DNA of 18,750 bases, taken from NCBI GenBank assembly GCA_002305715.1, contig DBQD01000025.1, positions 1 to 18,750 on the forward strand, given 5' to 3'. Positions 6,362-15,197 of the stretch are shown here, piece after piece. Position 1 is the stretch's first letter; the number at the start of each line of letters is the position of its first letter. This DNA comes from Proteiniphilum sp. UBA1403 (GTDB lineage Bacteria > Bacteroidota > Bacteroidia > Bacteroidales > Dysgonomonadaceae). A program made the position numbers and the translations under genes. The notes under the pieces were generated by a model. That model was given only the letters and a program-made list of their open reading frames with translations. It made no database searches and was not told the origin of the DNA.

Positions 6362-7699
6362 ATGATAGGAATTCTTAAACCACCCTCCCACAAGGAGTTA
6401 TTACCCCAGGAGAAAATCGACCCTACTTACAAACGGTTGCGTTTGCAGGTATTCATGGGAATCTTTATTGGCTATGCCGGTTATTATCTAGTAAGAAAGA
6501 ATTTTTCGTTGGTAATGCCCGACCTAATTGAAATGGGATACTCCAGAGGTTCGCTCGGTATCATTGCTTCAGCAGTCTCCATTTCATACGGTCTTAGTAA
6601 GTTTATTATGGCCGGTGTGTCTGACAGGAGCAATGCCCGCGTATTTCTGAGTTTGGGCTTGTTGTTATCCGGACTAACAATTTTATTTCTTGGTACTGTG
6701 CCTTTGCTAACCTCTTCGGTTACCATCATGTTTGCTTTGATGTTTATAAACGGTTGGTTCCAGGGAATGGGTTGGCCACCGTCTGGGCGAGTTATGGTAC
6801 ACTGGTTCTCCACAAAGGAGAGAGGCACAAAGATGTCTATTTGGAATGTAGCACACAATGTTGGTGGTGGATTGATTGGTCCCCTTGCCATTATGGGTGT
6901 AGCAATATTTGGTGATTGGCAGAGCAAATTGTATTTCCCTGCATTGATAGCGATTGTGATTTCCTTTATTGCATATCTGCTGATCCGTGATACCCCTCAG
7001 TCGTGTGGTTTGCCAAACATTGAGAAGTATAAGAACGATTATCCGAAAGGATACGACGAAAAATTCGAAAAGGAATTTACGACCAAAGAGATATTTTTCA
7101 AATATGTGTTCAACAACAAATTTCTTTGGCTGATTGCTATTGCTAATATCATGGTATATCTGGTAAGATATGGTGTGCTCGACTGGGCACCTACTTATCT
7201 GAAAGAGGCTAAGGGTTTTTCGGTGAATGAATCGGGTTGGGCATACTTCGCATATGAATATGCAGGAATTCCCGGCACATTGTTATGTGGATGGATTTCC
7301 GATAAGATTTTCAAAGGTAGAAGAGCTCCGGCCATTGTTATCTATATGCTCTTGGTGTTGGTAGCAATCTATATTTACTGGAAAAATCCGGCAGGACATG
7401 TGTGGATTGACAATGCAGCCCTAATCGCAATAGGCTTCCTGATTTACGGTCCGGTTATGTTGATTGGTGTGCAGGCCCTCGACTTGGTACCAAAGAAAGC
7501 TGCAGGTACAGCAGCCGGCCTTACAGGTCTGTTTGGATATCTTGGTGGCGCATTGGGTGCTAACATTGCCATTGGTTTCATTGTAGATCACATGGGATGG
7601 GATGCCGCATTTATTTTAATGTTATTGGCTTGTGTTCTTTCTATTGTTTTCACCATGTTTACATGGAATACAGAGAAAAAGAGATTAATGGCTGATTGA
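6362..7699 (+). CDS. glpT: Glycerol-3-phosphate:phosphate antiporter GlpT
   Basis: Inner-membrane major facilitator of the organophosphate:phosphate antiporter family, importing G3P from the periplasm in exchange for phosphate. The protein has 445 residues and about 12 hydrophobic segments, with a hydrophilic central loop around residues 210-245. The three substrate residues known from E. coli GlpT are present at the same numbers: Arg45 in YYLVRKNF, His165 in WNVAHNVGGG and Arg269 in VYLVRYG. This makes G3P more likely than hexose phosphate as substrate, although UhpT-type relatives share two of these positions. It lies 65 nt after glpD; that gap contains the palindrome ATACTAGTAT (6315-6324) but no good promoter. 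GlpT delivers the substrate of GlpD. Confidence 0.96.
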   Translation: MIGILKPPSHKELLPQEKIDPTYKRLRLQVFMGIFIGYAGYYLVRKNFSLVMPDLIEMGYSRGSLGIIASAVSISYGLSKFIMAGVSDRSNARVFLSLGLLLSGLTILFLGTVPLLTSSVTIMFALMFINGWFQGMGWPPSGRVMVHWFSTKERGTKMSIWNVAHNVGGGLIGPLAIMGVAIFGDWQSKLYFPALIAIVISFIAYLLIRDTPQSCGLPNIEKYKNDYPKGYDEKFEKEFTTKEIFFKYVFNNKFLWLIAIANIMVYLVRYGVLDWAPTYLKEAKGFSVNESGWAYFAYEYAGIPGTLLCGWISDKIFKGRRAPAIVIYMLLVLVAIYIYWKNPAGHVWIDNAALIAIGFLIYGPVMLIGVQALDLVPKKAAGTAAGLTGLFGYLGGALGANIAIGFIVDHMGWDAAFILMLLACVLSIVFTMFTWNTEKKRLMAD

Positions 7700-7720
7700 T
7701 ATAATTAACCGAAAAAAGAA

Positions 7721-8650
7721 ATGAAGAAATTATTTTTTACCCTATCCCTGCTCCTCTCTGTTTTTTTACAGAATACAGTAGCGCAATCATATCGACCCAT
7801 ACGGGGATGGTCGGATGAGATCAACCAAAGACTCGAAAGTTTTCTTAATGCTACTCGCACAATGCAGGAAAGAAAAGTGGCGGTCTTTGATTGTGATGGC
7901 ACTACCTTTGGACAGGTGCCTCACTATCTGGCCGATGAGGCGCTGTATCAATATGCCGATGAAGTGCTGAAAAAGAGAAATGACAAGGAAGCAGCCGAAA
8001 AGTTAGCTATACTCGACCGAATGGTCAAGGATGGAGATAATGTAGGCAAACCGTATGTTGAAGATCGAGTTCATTTTTTGGCCGGCTTGTCGCCAGAAGA
8101 GATTGAGACAATTGGTTACAACTGTTACCGCACCTCATACAAAGGAAAGTTCTATCCTGAGATGAAGGAGTTGATTGCCAACTTGAAGGATTTCGGATTT
8201 GAAGTTTGGATCCTGACAGCTTCTCCTGAATTCCTTTATCAGCGATTTGTGGTAGAAGAACTAGGTATCCCAGCCGTGAACGTTTTAGGTGCGAAGTGTG
8301 TTGTTAAGGACGGTAAAACCACCGGAGAGATTATCCTTCCTATTCCACAAGACGATGGAAAAGCTCACACTATTGAGACATTCATCAAGACCAAACCACT
8401 GATTGTTGGAGGAAACAGCCGTGGCGACATGGACATGCTCAACGAGTCGTTTGGTCTGAAGATCGTAGTCAATCCCGATGATCACACTGTGCGCGGACCC
8501 GAAGACGGACCGATGAACGGACATACAGTAAAATCATACTGGGAAAAAGAGGGAGCACTTATTGTCAAATGCGACGATGTGGCCGACAAGAATGTGTTTT
8601 TCCATACCTCACAATGGAAAATAAAGGAAAATAGAGCCAATCCAAAATAG
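7721..8650 (+). CDS. Secreted HAD-superfamily phosphatase
   Basis: A 309-residue periplasmic phosphatase. The signal peptide is residues 1-22 with probable cleavage after VAQ. All four HAD motifs are present: DCDGT with nucleophile Asp57 and Asp59, LTAS with Thr166 and Ser168, Lys214 in DDGKAH, and the acidic motif GNSRGDMD (Asp236, Asp238). About 105 residues between motifs I and II form a helical C1-type cap, as in phosphoserine-phosphatase-like enzymes and in periplasmic phosphorylcholine phosphatase of Pseudomonas. Expected reaction: removal of phosphate from a small phospho-alcohol. In this operon phosphocholine, phosphoethanolamine or G3P are the plausible substrates; which one cannot be told. 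It starts 21 nt after glpT and precedes the GDPD by 26 nt. Confidence 0.86.
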   Translation: MKKLFFTLSLLLSVFLQNTVAQSYRPIRGWSDEINQRLESFLNATRTMQERKVAVFDCDGTTFGQVPHYLADEALYQYADEVLKKRNDKEAAEKLAILDRMVKDGDNVGKPYVEDRVHFLAGLSPEEIETIGYNCYRTSYKGKFYPEMKELIANLKDFGFEVWILTASPEFLYQRFVVEELGIPAVNVLGAKCVVKDGKTTGEIILPIPQDDGKAHTIETFIKTKPLIVGGNSRGDMDMLNESFGLKIVVNPDDHTVRGPEDGPMNGHTVKSYWEKEGALIVKCDDVADKNVFFHTSQWKIKENRANPK

Positions 8651-8676
8651 ATTGGGACGCAAAGTTGAAAGAAAAC

Positions 8677-9882
8677 ATGTTGACTGATATATTATATCGC
8701 AAAACCAAAAAAATGAGTCTGCTACTCGTTTTGGTTTTTTGTACTCAAATTACCTTTGCTCAAGCAATTACATCGCAGGCACTTGGCATTCAAAAAAAGA
8801 TGCCCAAGTGTCCTGTAATTGCTCATAGAGGTACCATTTATTGGGCTCCCGAGCTGACTGAAGCTGCTTTTAGATGGGCCCGTAATAGCGCTGCCGACTA
8901 TCTCGAACTGGATGTACACCGTACAAAGGATGGTCAGCTTGTTGTAATGCACGACAAGACTTTAAAACGTACAACCAATGTCGCTACTCTATTTCCCGGC
9001 AGAGAAAATGATCAGATTGGTACCTTTACAATGGAAGAGATCTTATCATTGGATGCCGGAATTCTATTTAATGAAAAGAACCCTAATCAGGCACGCCCCA
9101 CTTTCGTAGGTCAGGGTGTACTTGCTTTTGAAGATGTGTTCCGAATTGCTGAGGGAAAAAGAATTAAACGAAATCCCGACGGTAGTCGTGTCTATCATCG
9201 TACTGCTGATGGTGGTTATCGATTTGAGTATGAAGATGATCCTGCAGATAATGGTCATCGTCCCGGTGTCATCATTGAGACTAAAATACCTGAAACGTAT
9301 CCTGGTTTAGAAGAGCAAATGTATCAAGCTCTGACCGACTTTGGTTGGAATCCATTGGAAAAAAAGGCTCGTACGTTGAGCAAGAGCTTCTACAAAAAAG
9401 GAAAAGTAAACGTCGGTAATACATCGGGTAAGATTTTGGTACAAACCTTCTCTCGCGAAGGAATGTTGCGTTTCAAGGAAGTCTTCACTGAAGATACTCC
9501 TACAAGTTTCCTGATTAAAAGTCCAGATCCTTCAAAACCTGGAGCAGAAAAGAGTTTCGATGAAATTGTAGACTTTACTGTAAAAAGTGGAGCTCAGTAT
9601 ATCGGTACCAATGTTTCTGTTGAGGATGGTGAAGTGACAAACAAGCTGTTTCTGGAAAAGATTCGTGCTGCCGGACTCAAGATCAATATTTATTCGTTTA
9701 ACACCGTGGAAGAGATGGAAGCCTATTACGGTAATCAGAAAGGTCGTAAAGCTACGCCATGGCTTGACGGAATGATTACCAACAGAACAGATCTCACCAC
9801 TCATTTTTATAAAAATCACAACAACCGTTCCATTGCGCCATCACAAGATCCTGTGATGATACTGAATGAATTAGGTTATTAA
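8677..9882 (+). CDS. Periplasmic glycerophosphodiester phosphodiesterase
   Basis: Hydrolyses glycerophosphodiesters to G3P and an alcohol. Counting from the ATG at 8677 (401 residues), the metal/catalytic motifs of the GDPD TIM barrel are AHRG with His50, LELDVHRTKDG with Glu77 and Asp79, VVMHD with His92, and IIETK as the later Glu-containing strand. The C terminus keeps the INIYSFNT strand and GMITNR. A signal peptide ends near FAQ. A TTG at 8665 would add four residues; an ATG at 8713 would leave a signal peptide without positive charge, so 8677 is preferred. About 35 residues rich in charged and aromatic amino acids are inserted before the IIETK strand. E. coli GlpQ is the functional analogue; it too is periplasmic and feeds GlpT. 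Confidence 0.93.
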   Translation: MLTDILYRKTKKMSLLLVLVFCTQITFAQAITSQALGIQKKMPKCPVIAHRGTIYWAPELTEAAFRWARNSAADYLELDVHRTKDGQLVVMHDKTLKRTTNVATLFPGRENDQIGTFTMEEILSLDAGILFNEKNPNQARPTFVGQGVLAFEDVFRIAEGKRIKRNPDGSRVYHRTADGGYRFEYEDDPADNGHRPGVIIETKIPETYPGLEEQMYQALTDFGWNPLEKKARTLSKSFYKKGKVNVGNTSGKILVQTFSREGMLRFKEVFTEDTPTSFLIKSPDPSKPGAEKSFDEIVDFTVKSGAQYIGTNVSVEDGEVTNKLFLEKIRAAGLKINIYSFNTVEEMEAYYGNQKGRKATPWLDGMITNRTDLTTHFYKNHNNRSIAPSQDPVMILNELGY

Positions 9883-9883
9883 T

Positions 9884-9891
9884 AAAAGGAG
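9884..9891 (+). promoter_or_regulatory. Shine-Dalgarno-like AAAAGGAG before the metallophosphoesterase gene
   Basis: AAAAGGAG ends 9 nt before the ATG at 9901. Other genes in the window have A-rich leaders without such a motif, as is usual in Bacteroidetes. It supports 9901 over the in-frame ATG at 9910. Confidence 0.45.
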
Positions 9892-9900
9892 TTTCATTAG

Positions 9901-11862
9901 ATGAAAAAAATGATCAGGTACCTGTTGCTGCTTGTAATAGTCATTCAATATGCTGCTTGCAGTAGTAAAGAGGAGTCTAAACCCGAAGCATTTGATGTTC
10001 GTTTCGAGCTTCCATCCCTGATTGATGTAAGCCCGGGTGGGGACTACACATTTAAGGTATTAGAGAGCAAGTCGCCATCTGCTTCCGATTCATTTATTTT
10101 TGAATCGGAAGATGGTATTTCCTATATATGCCCCATTCTTACTACCACTTCCGAAAACTTTACCATACGTTTGGTAAACAATATCAAATCGGGTTACCAC
10201 CAGGTTTATATCAGAAGAGATACCCGTAAAAAACCATTCGGAAAAACATATCTGAATCTTGTTGAAGATATTGGTTTTGTGCCTGATGCAGGTACAACCA
10301 TCTATGGTATGGTTTCTGCTAACGATGGTTCACCTGTGAAAAATGTAGTAGTTTCAGATGGGATAGAAGTGACAGTCACAAACGAACAGGGAATTTATCA
10401 GTTGCAATCAGCTAAAAAGAATGGTATTGTATTTGTCTCTATTCCAGGCGGATACGAGGTTGCATCGCAAGGCGTACTGCCTCAATTCTTTACCCGGTTG
10501 AAAGGTGCTCCGAATGCTGTTGAGCGGGTCGATTTTACATTGAAGAAAGTACCCAACCAGGATACCTACAAAGTATTCATGTTGGGAGACATGCACTTGG
10601 CGAATCGTACAAACGATTTGAAACAATATGCCGAATTCACTGCCGACTTAACCAGCTATATGAATAGCCATAAGGGTGAAAAGATGTATGCCATTGCATT
10701 GGGTGATATGACTTGGGATATTTATTGGGAAAGTAACAATTATTCTTTTGCACAGTATCTAAATACGGTTAATACCCAACTGAAGGATTTGCAGATCTTC
10801 CATGTAATGGGGAACCACGACAACGATTATAAGGCAACCAACGACTTTAATGCTGAAATCCAATATCGGGATAAAATTGGTCCTACCTATTACTCCTTTA
10901 ATATAGGTAAGGTGCATTATGTGGTGATTGATGATATCGATTGCAGTGATTATGATGGTTCCACATCGCGTAATTATAAAAAGACTATTACAAATGATCA
11001 ATTAAATTGGCTTGTAAAAGACCTGTCGCACGTTGACAAGTCTACACCGGTTGTCGTTGCAACCCATGCTCAGATTTTTTATCCTACAACCGATGGGTTC
11101 AAATATGACCATGATGTGACCAACACTACACGTCTTTTCGATATTCTGGCCGGTTATACAGTCCATTTTGTAACAGGTCATACACATTTGATGTTTAATG
11201 TAACACCAAATGAAGCAATTACAGGCAGCAACAACTTTTACGAACACAACTCAGGTTCTGTGTGTGCTTCCTGGTGGTGGTCCGGTTCGTTGACCCCGGG
11301 AGTACACCTCAGTCCCGATGGCACTCCGGGTGGTTATGCTATTTGGGATGTCTCCGGAACCAATTTAAAATGGAAGTTTAAAGCTACAGGCTGGCCTGAA
11401 ACATATCAGTTCCGTAGTTACGACCTAAACAAAGTGAGCTTCTCCTTAGGCGATGTCCCATTGATGGGTCCTTCAACTCCCGATGCAGTCAAGAGGTCAT
11501 TCCAACGTTATATTGACGCCTATCCGGTGAACAGCAACAACGAAGTGCTGATCAACATTTGGAACTGGAATTCAAGATGGACATTAAGTGTTGTGGATGA
11601 AGAGGGTAATACCTTAACACCTGAACCTGTATGGGCCTTTGATCCGCTTCACATAGCGGCTCTATCCGTGAAACGGTTTAACCAGTCGAATACCTCCACA
11701 CCCAATTTCATCACAGAAAAGTTTACCCATTTCTTCAAAGTAAAAGCGAAGGATGCTGATGTGGATTTGGTAATCACTGTAAAGGATGAATTTGGAAACA
11801 GTTGGACAGAAAATATGGCAAGACCGAAATCCTTCTCAATAGATGATTACAAAACTAAATAA
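9901..11862 (+). CDS. Calcineurin-like phosphoesterase lipoprotein
   Basis: A 653-residue lipoprotein with lipobox YAAC (Cys20), followed by SSKEES. Domains in order: a beta-rich N-terminal module (about 25-125) that I do not recognise; a MetallophosN-like beta domain (about 131-215, with TIYGMVSANDGSPVKNVVV); the catalytic metallophosphoesterase domain (about 222-450); and a MetallophosC-like beta domain to the end. Metal-site motifs are complete: GDMH (229-232), GD (268-269), GNHD (304-307), H389 in ATHAQ and GHTH (426-429). It should hydrolyse a phosphate mono- or diester with two metal ions, outside the cytoplasm. It is longer than typical three-domain relatives because of the N-terminal module. 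Sited between the GDPD and susC, it probably trims the substrate before or after SusCD import. Confidence 0.9.
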   Translation: MKKMIRYLLLLVIVIQYAACSSKEESKPEAFDVRFELPSLIDVSPGGDYTFKVLESKSPSASDSFIFESEDGISYICPILTTTSENFTIRLVNNIKSGYHQVYIRRDTRKKPFGKTYLNLVEDIGFVPDAGTTIYGMVSANDGSPVKNVVVSDGIEVTVTNEQGIYQLQSAKKNGIVFVSIPGGYEVASQGVLPQFFTRLKGAPNAVERVDFTLKKVPNQDTYKVFMLGDMHLANRTNDLKQYAEFTADLTSYMNSHKGEKMYAIALGDMTWDIYWESNNYSFAQYLNTVNTQLKDLQIFHVMGNHDNDYKATNDFNAEIQYRDKIGPTYYSFNIGKVHYVVIDDIDCSDYDGSTSRNYKKTITNDQLNWLVKDLSHVDKSTPVVVATHAQIFYPTTDGFKYDHDVTNTTRLFDILAGYTVHFVTGHTHLMFNVTPNEAITGSNNFYEHNSGSVCASWWWSGSLTPGVHLSPDGTPGGYAIWDVSGTNLKWKFKATGWPETYQFRSYDLNKVSFSLGDVPLMGPSTPDAVKRSFQRYIDAYPVNSNNEVLINIWNWNSRWTLSVVDEEGNTLTPEPVWAFDPLHIAALSVKRFNQSNTSTPNFITEKFTHFFKVKAKDADVDLVITVKDEFGNSWTENMARPKSFSIDDYKTK

Positions 11863-11908
11863 TTAAGTTGATAACCATAAATATTTCTAATTTTAAAACA
11901 TTGATTTT

Positions 11909-14900
11909 ATGAGAGAATGTAGACTATTTGTCCTTTTTCTACTTCTGATCACTGGGGGAGGCCTCTCCTTATCGGCTCAGAATAGAGTAATCTCAGGGAA
12001 AGTCTTTGATGCAGAACAGGAACCCATGATGGGTGTAACTGTTCAGATTGAAGGCACAACCACGGGCACAATAACCTCATTGGATGGGGACTTTTCGCTT
12101 ACGGTTCCTGCTGGAGATGTGGTGCTGAAGGTGTCATTTGTTGGGTATCTTACCCAGAGTGTGAAAGTCCCTGCATCACAAACGAATGTAACTATTAATA
12201 TGCAAGAAGATGCTGTTCTTCTTGAAGAAACGGTAGTAGTAGGTTATGGTACACAGAAGAAAGTCAACCTTACCGGTTCTGTATCGGTAGTAGGAGGAAA
12301 AGAACTTGAAGACCGTGTGGCACATTCTGTGACTCACATGTTGCAAGGTTCTGTTCCGGGACTAAACGTCACCACCTCTTCCGGTAGACCGGGTAGTAAT
12401 CCCGCTATCAATGTGCGTGGTGTAACTTCAATCAATGGAGCCGAACCTCTTGTATTGATCGATGGTGCAGTAGGTGATCTCAATCGCGTTAACCCGAACG
12501 ACGTGGAATCGATTTCTGTAATTAAGGATGCGGCAGCTGCTGCTGTGTATGGTGCACGTGCCGCATTCGGTGTAATTCTTGTTACAACCAAATCGGGTTC
12601 TGCAACTGACGGAAAGGCAATTGTTCGCTACAGCGGCCGTTTGGGTTGGGAAGAATCGACCACCTCTACCGATTATGAAAACAGAGGTTATTGGTCAGTG
12701 TACACAGTGAATAAGTTCTGGAAAGCAGATTCGGGCACGTTATATTTAAATTATACCGACCAGGACATGCAACAGTTATTGGCTCGTGTGAACGACAAGA
12801 CTGAGCATCCCGACCGTCCATGGGTTGTGGAAGAAATGAGAAACGGTAGAAAACAATGGGTATATTATGGGAACTACGACTGGTGGGACATGATGTACCG
12901 TGCACAGCGTCCGGTTCAAAAGCACAGCGTTTCGCTCAATGGTGGAACAAAAGATGTGAAATATCTTGTTTCAGGAGCCTACGATAAACAGGAAGGTATC
13001 CAAAAGCAACATCCCGACCTTTTTGAGAAGTTTAACCTGCGTTCGAAAATTGATTTCAACATCAATCCATGGGCTACTTTCTCCAACAATACCTCTTTCT
13101 ATACCTCCAAATACCTTTCTTTGGGAGATGGAGGTGTAGATAACACCATTGGATATAGTGCCCGTCACGCATTGGCCAACATTCCAATGAAGAATCCCGA
13201 CGGTTCGTGGGTATATGGTATTCCATACAGTAGCTACAAGGTAGCCAATGGACGTCATATCATTCTGGGTGAAAACTCACACAGAAATGTTGATATTGCA
13301 ACCGACTTCTCTAATACCAGTCGCCTTGTTATCAAGCCCATAAAAGTGTTGAGCGTTACGGCCGATTTTACCTATCGTCTGTATCAGGCACGTAACATGA
13401 GTCGTTCTAACAATATGCCATACAGAGAGTATCCCGATGCACCAATGGCTTATTATAGTACCGGTGCTGGTGAGAATCAACTCGATGAAGCGGTGAATAC
13501 TCGCAATTATTACTCTACCAATATCTTTGCTACTTATAATCAGTCGTTCAACGATGTACATAACCTCACGGGGGTGGTTGGTCTCAACTACGAAACACTG
13601 AAATTGAAAAATATTTCAGCATGGGGACGTAACCTGGCTTCCACCCAGTTGGATGACCTTAATCTTGTTGGACCGGATGCAGATGGAAATACACTCACCG
13701 GAGTAGGTGGCGGTCAGAACGAATATGCACTGATGGGTTACTTCGGTCGTATCAACTATGACTACAAAGGACGTTATCTAGTAGAATTCAGCGGTCGTTA
13801 CGATGGTACATCTCGTTTTGCCAAAGGTCACCGTTGGGGCTGGTTCCCCTCTGCATCACTTGGATGGAGAGCATCGGAAGAAGCATTCTTTGAACCAATG
13901 CGTGAGTATGTTGATAATCTCAAGTTAAGAGGTTCTTACGGTACCCTGGGTAACCAGAATGTATCTTCCTACTATGCTTATTTGCGTCTGATTTCAATAA
14001 GTGACTTTGCCGGATATTCATTTGGTGAAGGAACTACAATGGGTAAATATTCTACCATTGGTGCTCCGGTAGCATCCGATCTTACTTGGGAGACCTCCAA
14101 ACAATGGAACGTTGGTTTGGATATGAATTTCTTGAAAAACCGACTCAGTTTTGTGGGTGACATCTATATTCGTGATACCGAAGATATGCTTACCGATGGT
14201 GTCGCACTTCCTGGTGTTTATGGAGCTACTCCTCCAAAAATGAATACTGCCGACCTGCGTACTAAGGGGTATGAATTCTCTATCAACTGGAGAGACAGAG
14301 GCACGTTTGCCAACAAACCGTTGGAATATGGCTTTGGATTCAATCTGAGCGATTATAAGAGTACAATAACCAAATATGACAACCCCGAAAAATCATTCGC
14401 AAAAGATTATTACGAAGGAATGCGCATTGGCGAAATCTGGGGTTTTGTGACCGATGGTCTTTTCCAAAGTAGAGAAGAAGCACAGGCATATGCACAGCAA
14501 GTTGACCTGAGCTACATCAACAACCGTATTACCGGCGGATGGCAAGGTGGTGACCTTAAGTTTGTCGACCTCGATGGTAATGGCATTCTTGGAATTGGTA
14601 GCAACACGGTGAGCGATCCGGGTGACCGTAAGATCCTTGGGAATTCACTTCCTAGCCTTTCATATGGATTCAATGCAAACGTAAGATGGCAAGGTATCGA
14701 CGTATCGGCCTTCTTCCAGGGAACCGGTAACCACTACTGGTATCCTCACGGACAGATGATGAACTTCTGGGGATCCTACTCTTATCCTTATCTCTCATTC
14801 ATGCCGAAGAACTTCCTCGACAAAGTATGGGCAGAAGACAACAAAGATGCATACTTCACCAGACCAATGGCTTATTCAGCTACATCTGGTCCGATGAGCA

Positions 14901-15175
14901 AGGTGAACGATCGCTATCTGCAGAACCTGCGTTATTTGCGATTCAAGAACCTGACAGTAGGATATACATTACCCGAAGATGTAACTAAAAAGATCAAAGT
15001 GGATATGGTACGTGTCTATTTCTCTGGAGAAAATCTCTACTTCTGGTCACCTCTCAAGAAAGTTACAGATTATGTAGATCCGGAAGCTGTAATCGACAGG
15101 TCGAATGACGTATATCAGAATGCCTTCTATCCATGGCCGAAGACATATATGTTTGGTGTAGATCTAACTTTTTAA
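11909..15175 (+). CDS. SusC/RagA-type TonB-dependent outer-membrane transporter
   Basis: A 1088-residue outer-membrane importer powered through TonB, of normal SusC length. Signal peptide to about residue 24 (LSAQ). A carboxypeptidase-regulatory-like domain covers about 27-110 (VISGKVFD to NMQED). The TonB-box/plug start is ETVVVGYGTQKKVNLTGSV (107-125), and the plug runs to about 230 with the SusC signature AAVYGARAAFGVILVTTKSG. The beta-barrel follows and ends in an aromatic residue (VDLTF). A DLDGNGILGI turn lies in the late barrel. It precedes susD by 22 nt. By context it carries a glycerol-phosphate ester or oligomer and not a plain glycan; this is inference, because the SusC sequence itself does not reveal its ligand. 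Confidence 0.96.
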   Translation: MRECRLFVLFLLLITGGGLSLSAQNRVISGKVFDAEQEPMMGVTVQIEGTTTGTITSLDGDFSLTVPAGDVVLKVSFVGYLTQSVKVPASQTNVTINMQEDAVLLEETVVVGYGTQKKVNLTGSVSVVGGKELEDRVAHSVTHMLQGSVPGLNVTTSSGRPGSNPAINVRGVTSINGAEPLVLIDGAVGDLNRVNPNDVESISVIKDAAAAAVYGARAAFGVILVTTKSGSATDGKAIVRYSGRLGWEESTTSTDYENRGYWSVYTVNKFWKADSGTLYLNYTDQDMQQLLARVNDKTEHPDRPWVVEEMRNGRKQWVYYGNYDWWDMMYRAQRPVQKHSVSLNGGTKDVKYLVSGAYDKQEGIQKQHPDLFEKFNLRSKIDFNINPWATFSNNTSFYTSKYLSLGDGGVDNTIGYSARHALANIPMKNPDGSWVYGIPYSSYKVANGRHIILGENSHRNVDIATDFSNTSRLVIKPIKVLSVTADFTYRLYQARNMSRSNNMPYREYPDAPMAYYSTGAGENQLDEAVNTRNYYSTNIFATYNQSFNDVHNLTGVVGLNYETLKLKNISAWGRNLASTQLDDLNLVGPDADGNTLTGVGGGQNEYALMGYFGRINYDYKGRYLVEFSGRYDGTSRFAKGHRWGWFPSASLGWRASEEAFFEPMREYVDNLKLRGSYGTLGNQNVSSYYAYLRLISISDFAGYSFGEGTTMGKYSTIGAPVASDLTWETSKQWNVGLDMNFLKNRLSFVGDIYIRDTEDMLTDGVALPGVYGATPPKMNTADLRTKGYEFSINWRDRGTFANKPLEYGFGFNLSDYKSTITKYDNPEKSFAKDYYEGMRIGEIWGFVTDGLFQSREEAQAYAQQVDLSYINNRITGGWQGGDLKFVDLDGNGILGIGSNTVSDPGDRKILGNSLPSLSYGFNANVRWQGIDVSAFFQGTGNHYWYPHGQMMNFWGSYSYPYLSFMPKNFLDKVWAEDNKDAYFTRPMAYSATSGPMSKVNDRYLQNLRYLRFKNLTVGYTLPEDVTKKIKVDMVRVYFSGENLYFWSPLKKVTDYVDPEAVIDRSNDVYQNAFYPWPKTYMFGVDLTF

Positions 15176-15197
15176 TCAACAATAAGGAATAATCACT

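Noticed and set aside
8665..8676. TTG at 8665 as start of the GDPD gene
   Set aside because: ATG at 8677 gives a normal signal peptide and needs no rare start codon.
11868..11895. TTG-N17-TAATTTTA as a promoter for susC
   Set aside because: Spacer is short and the conserved final G of the -7 box is missing; kept only as a remark in the susCD-position finding.
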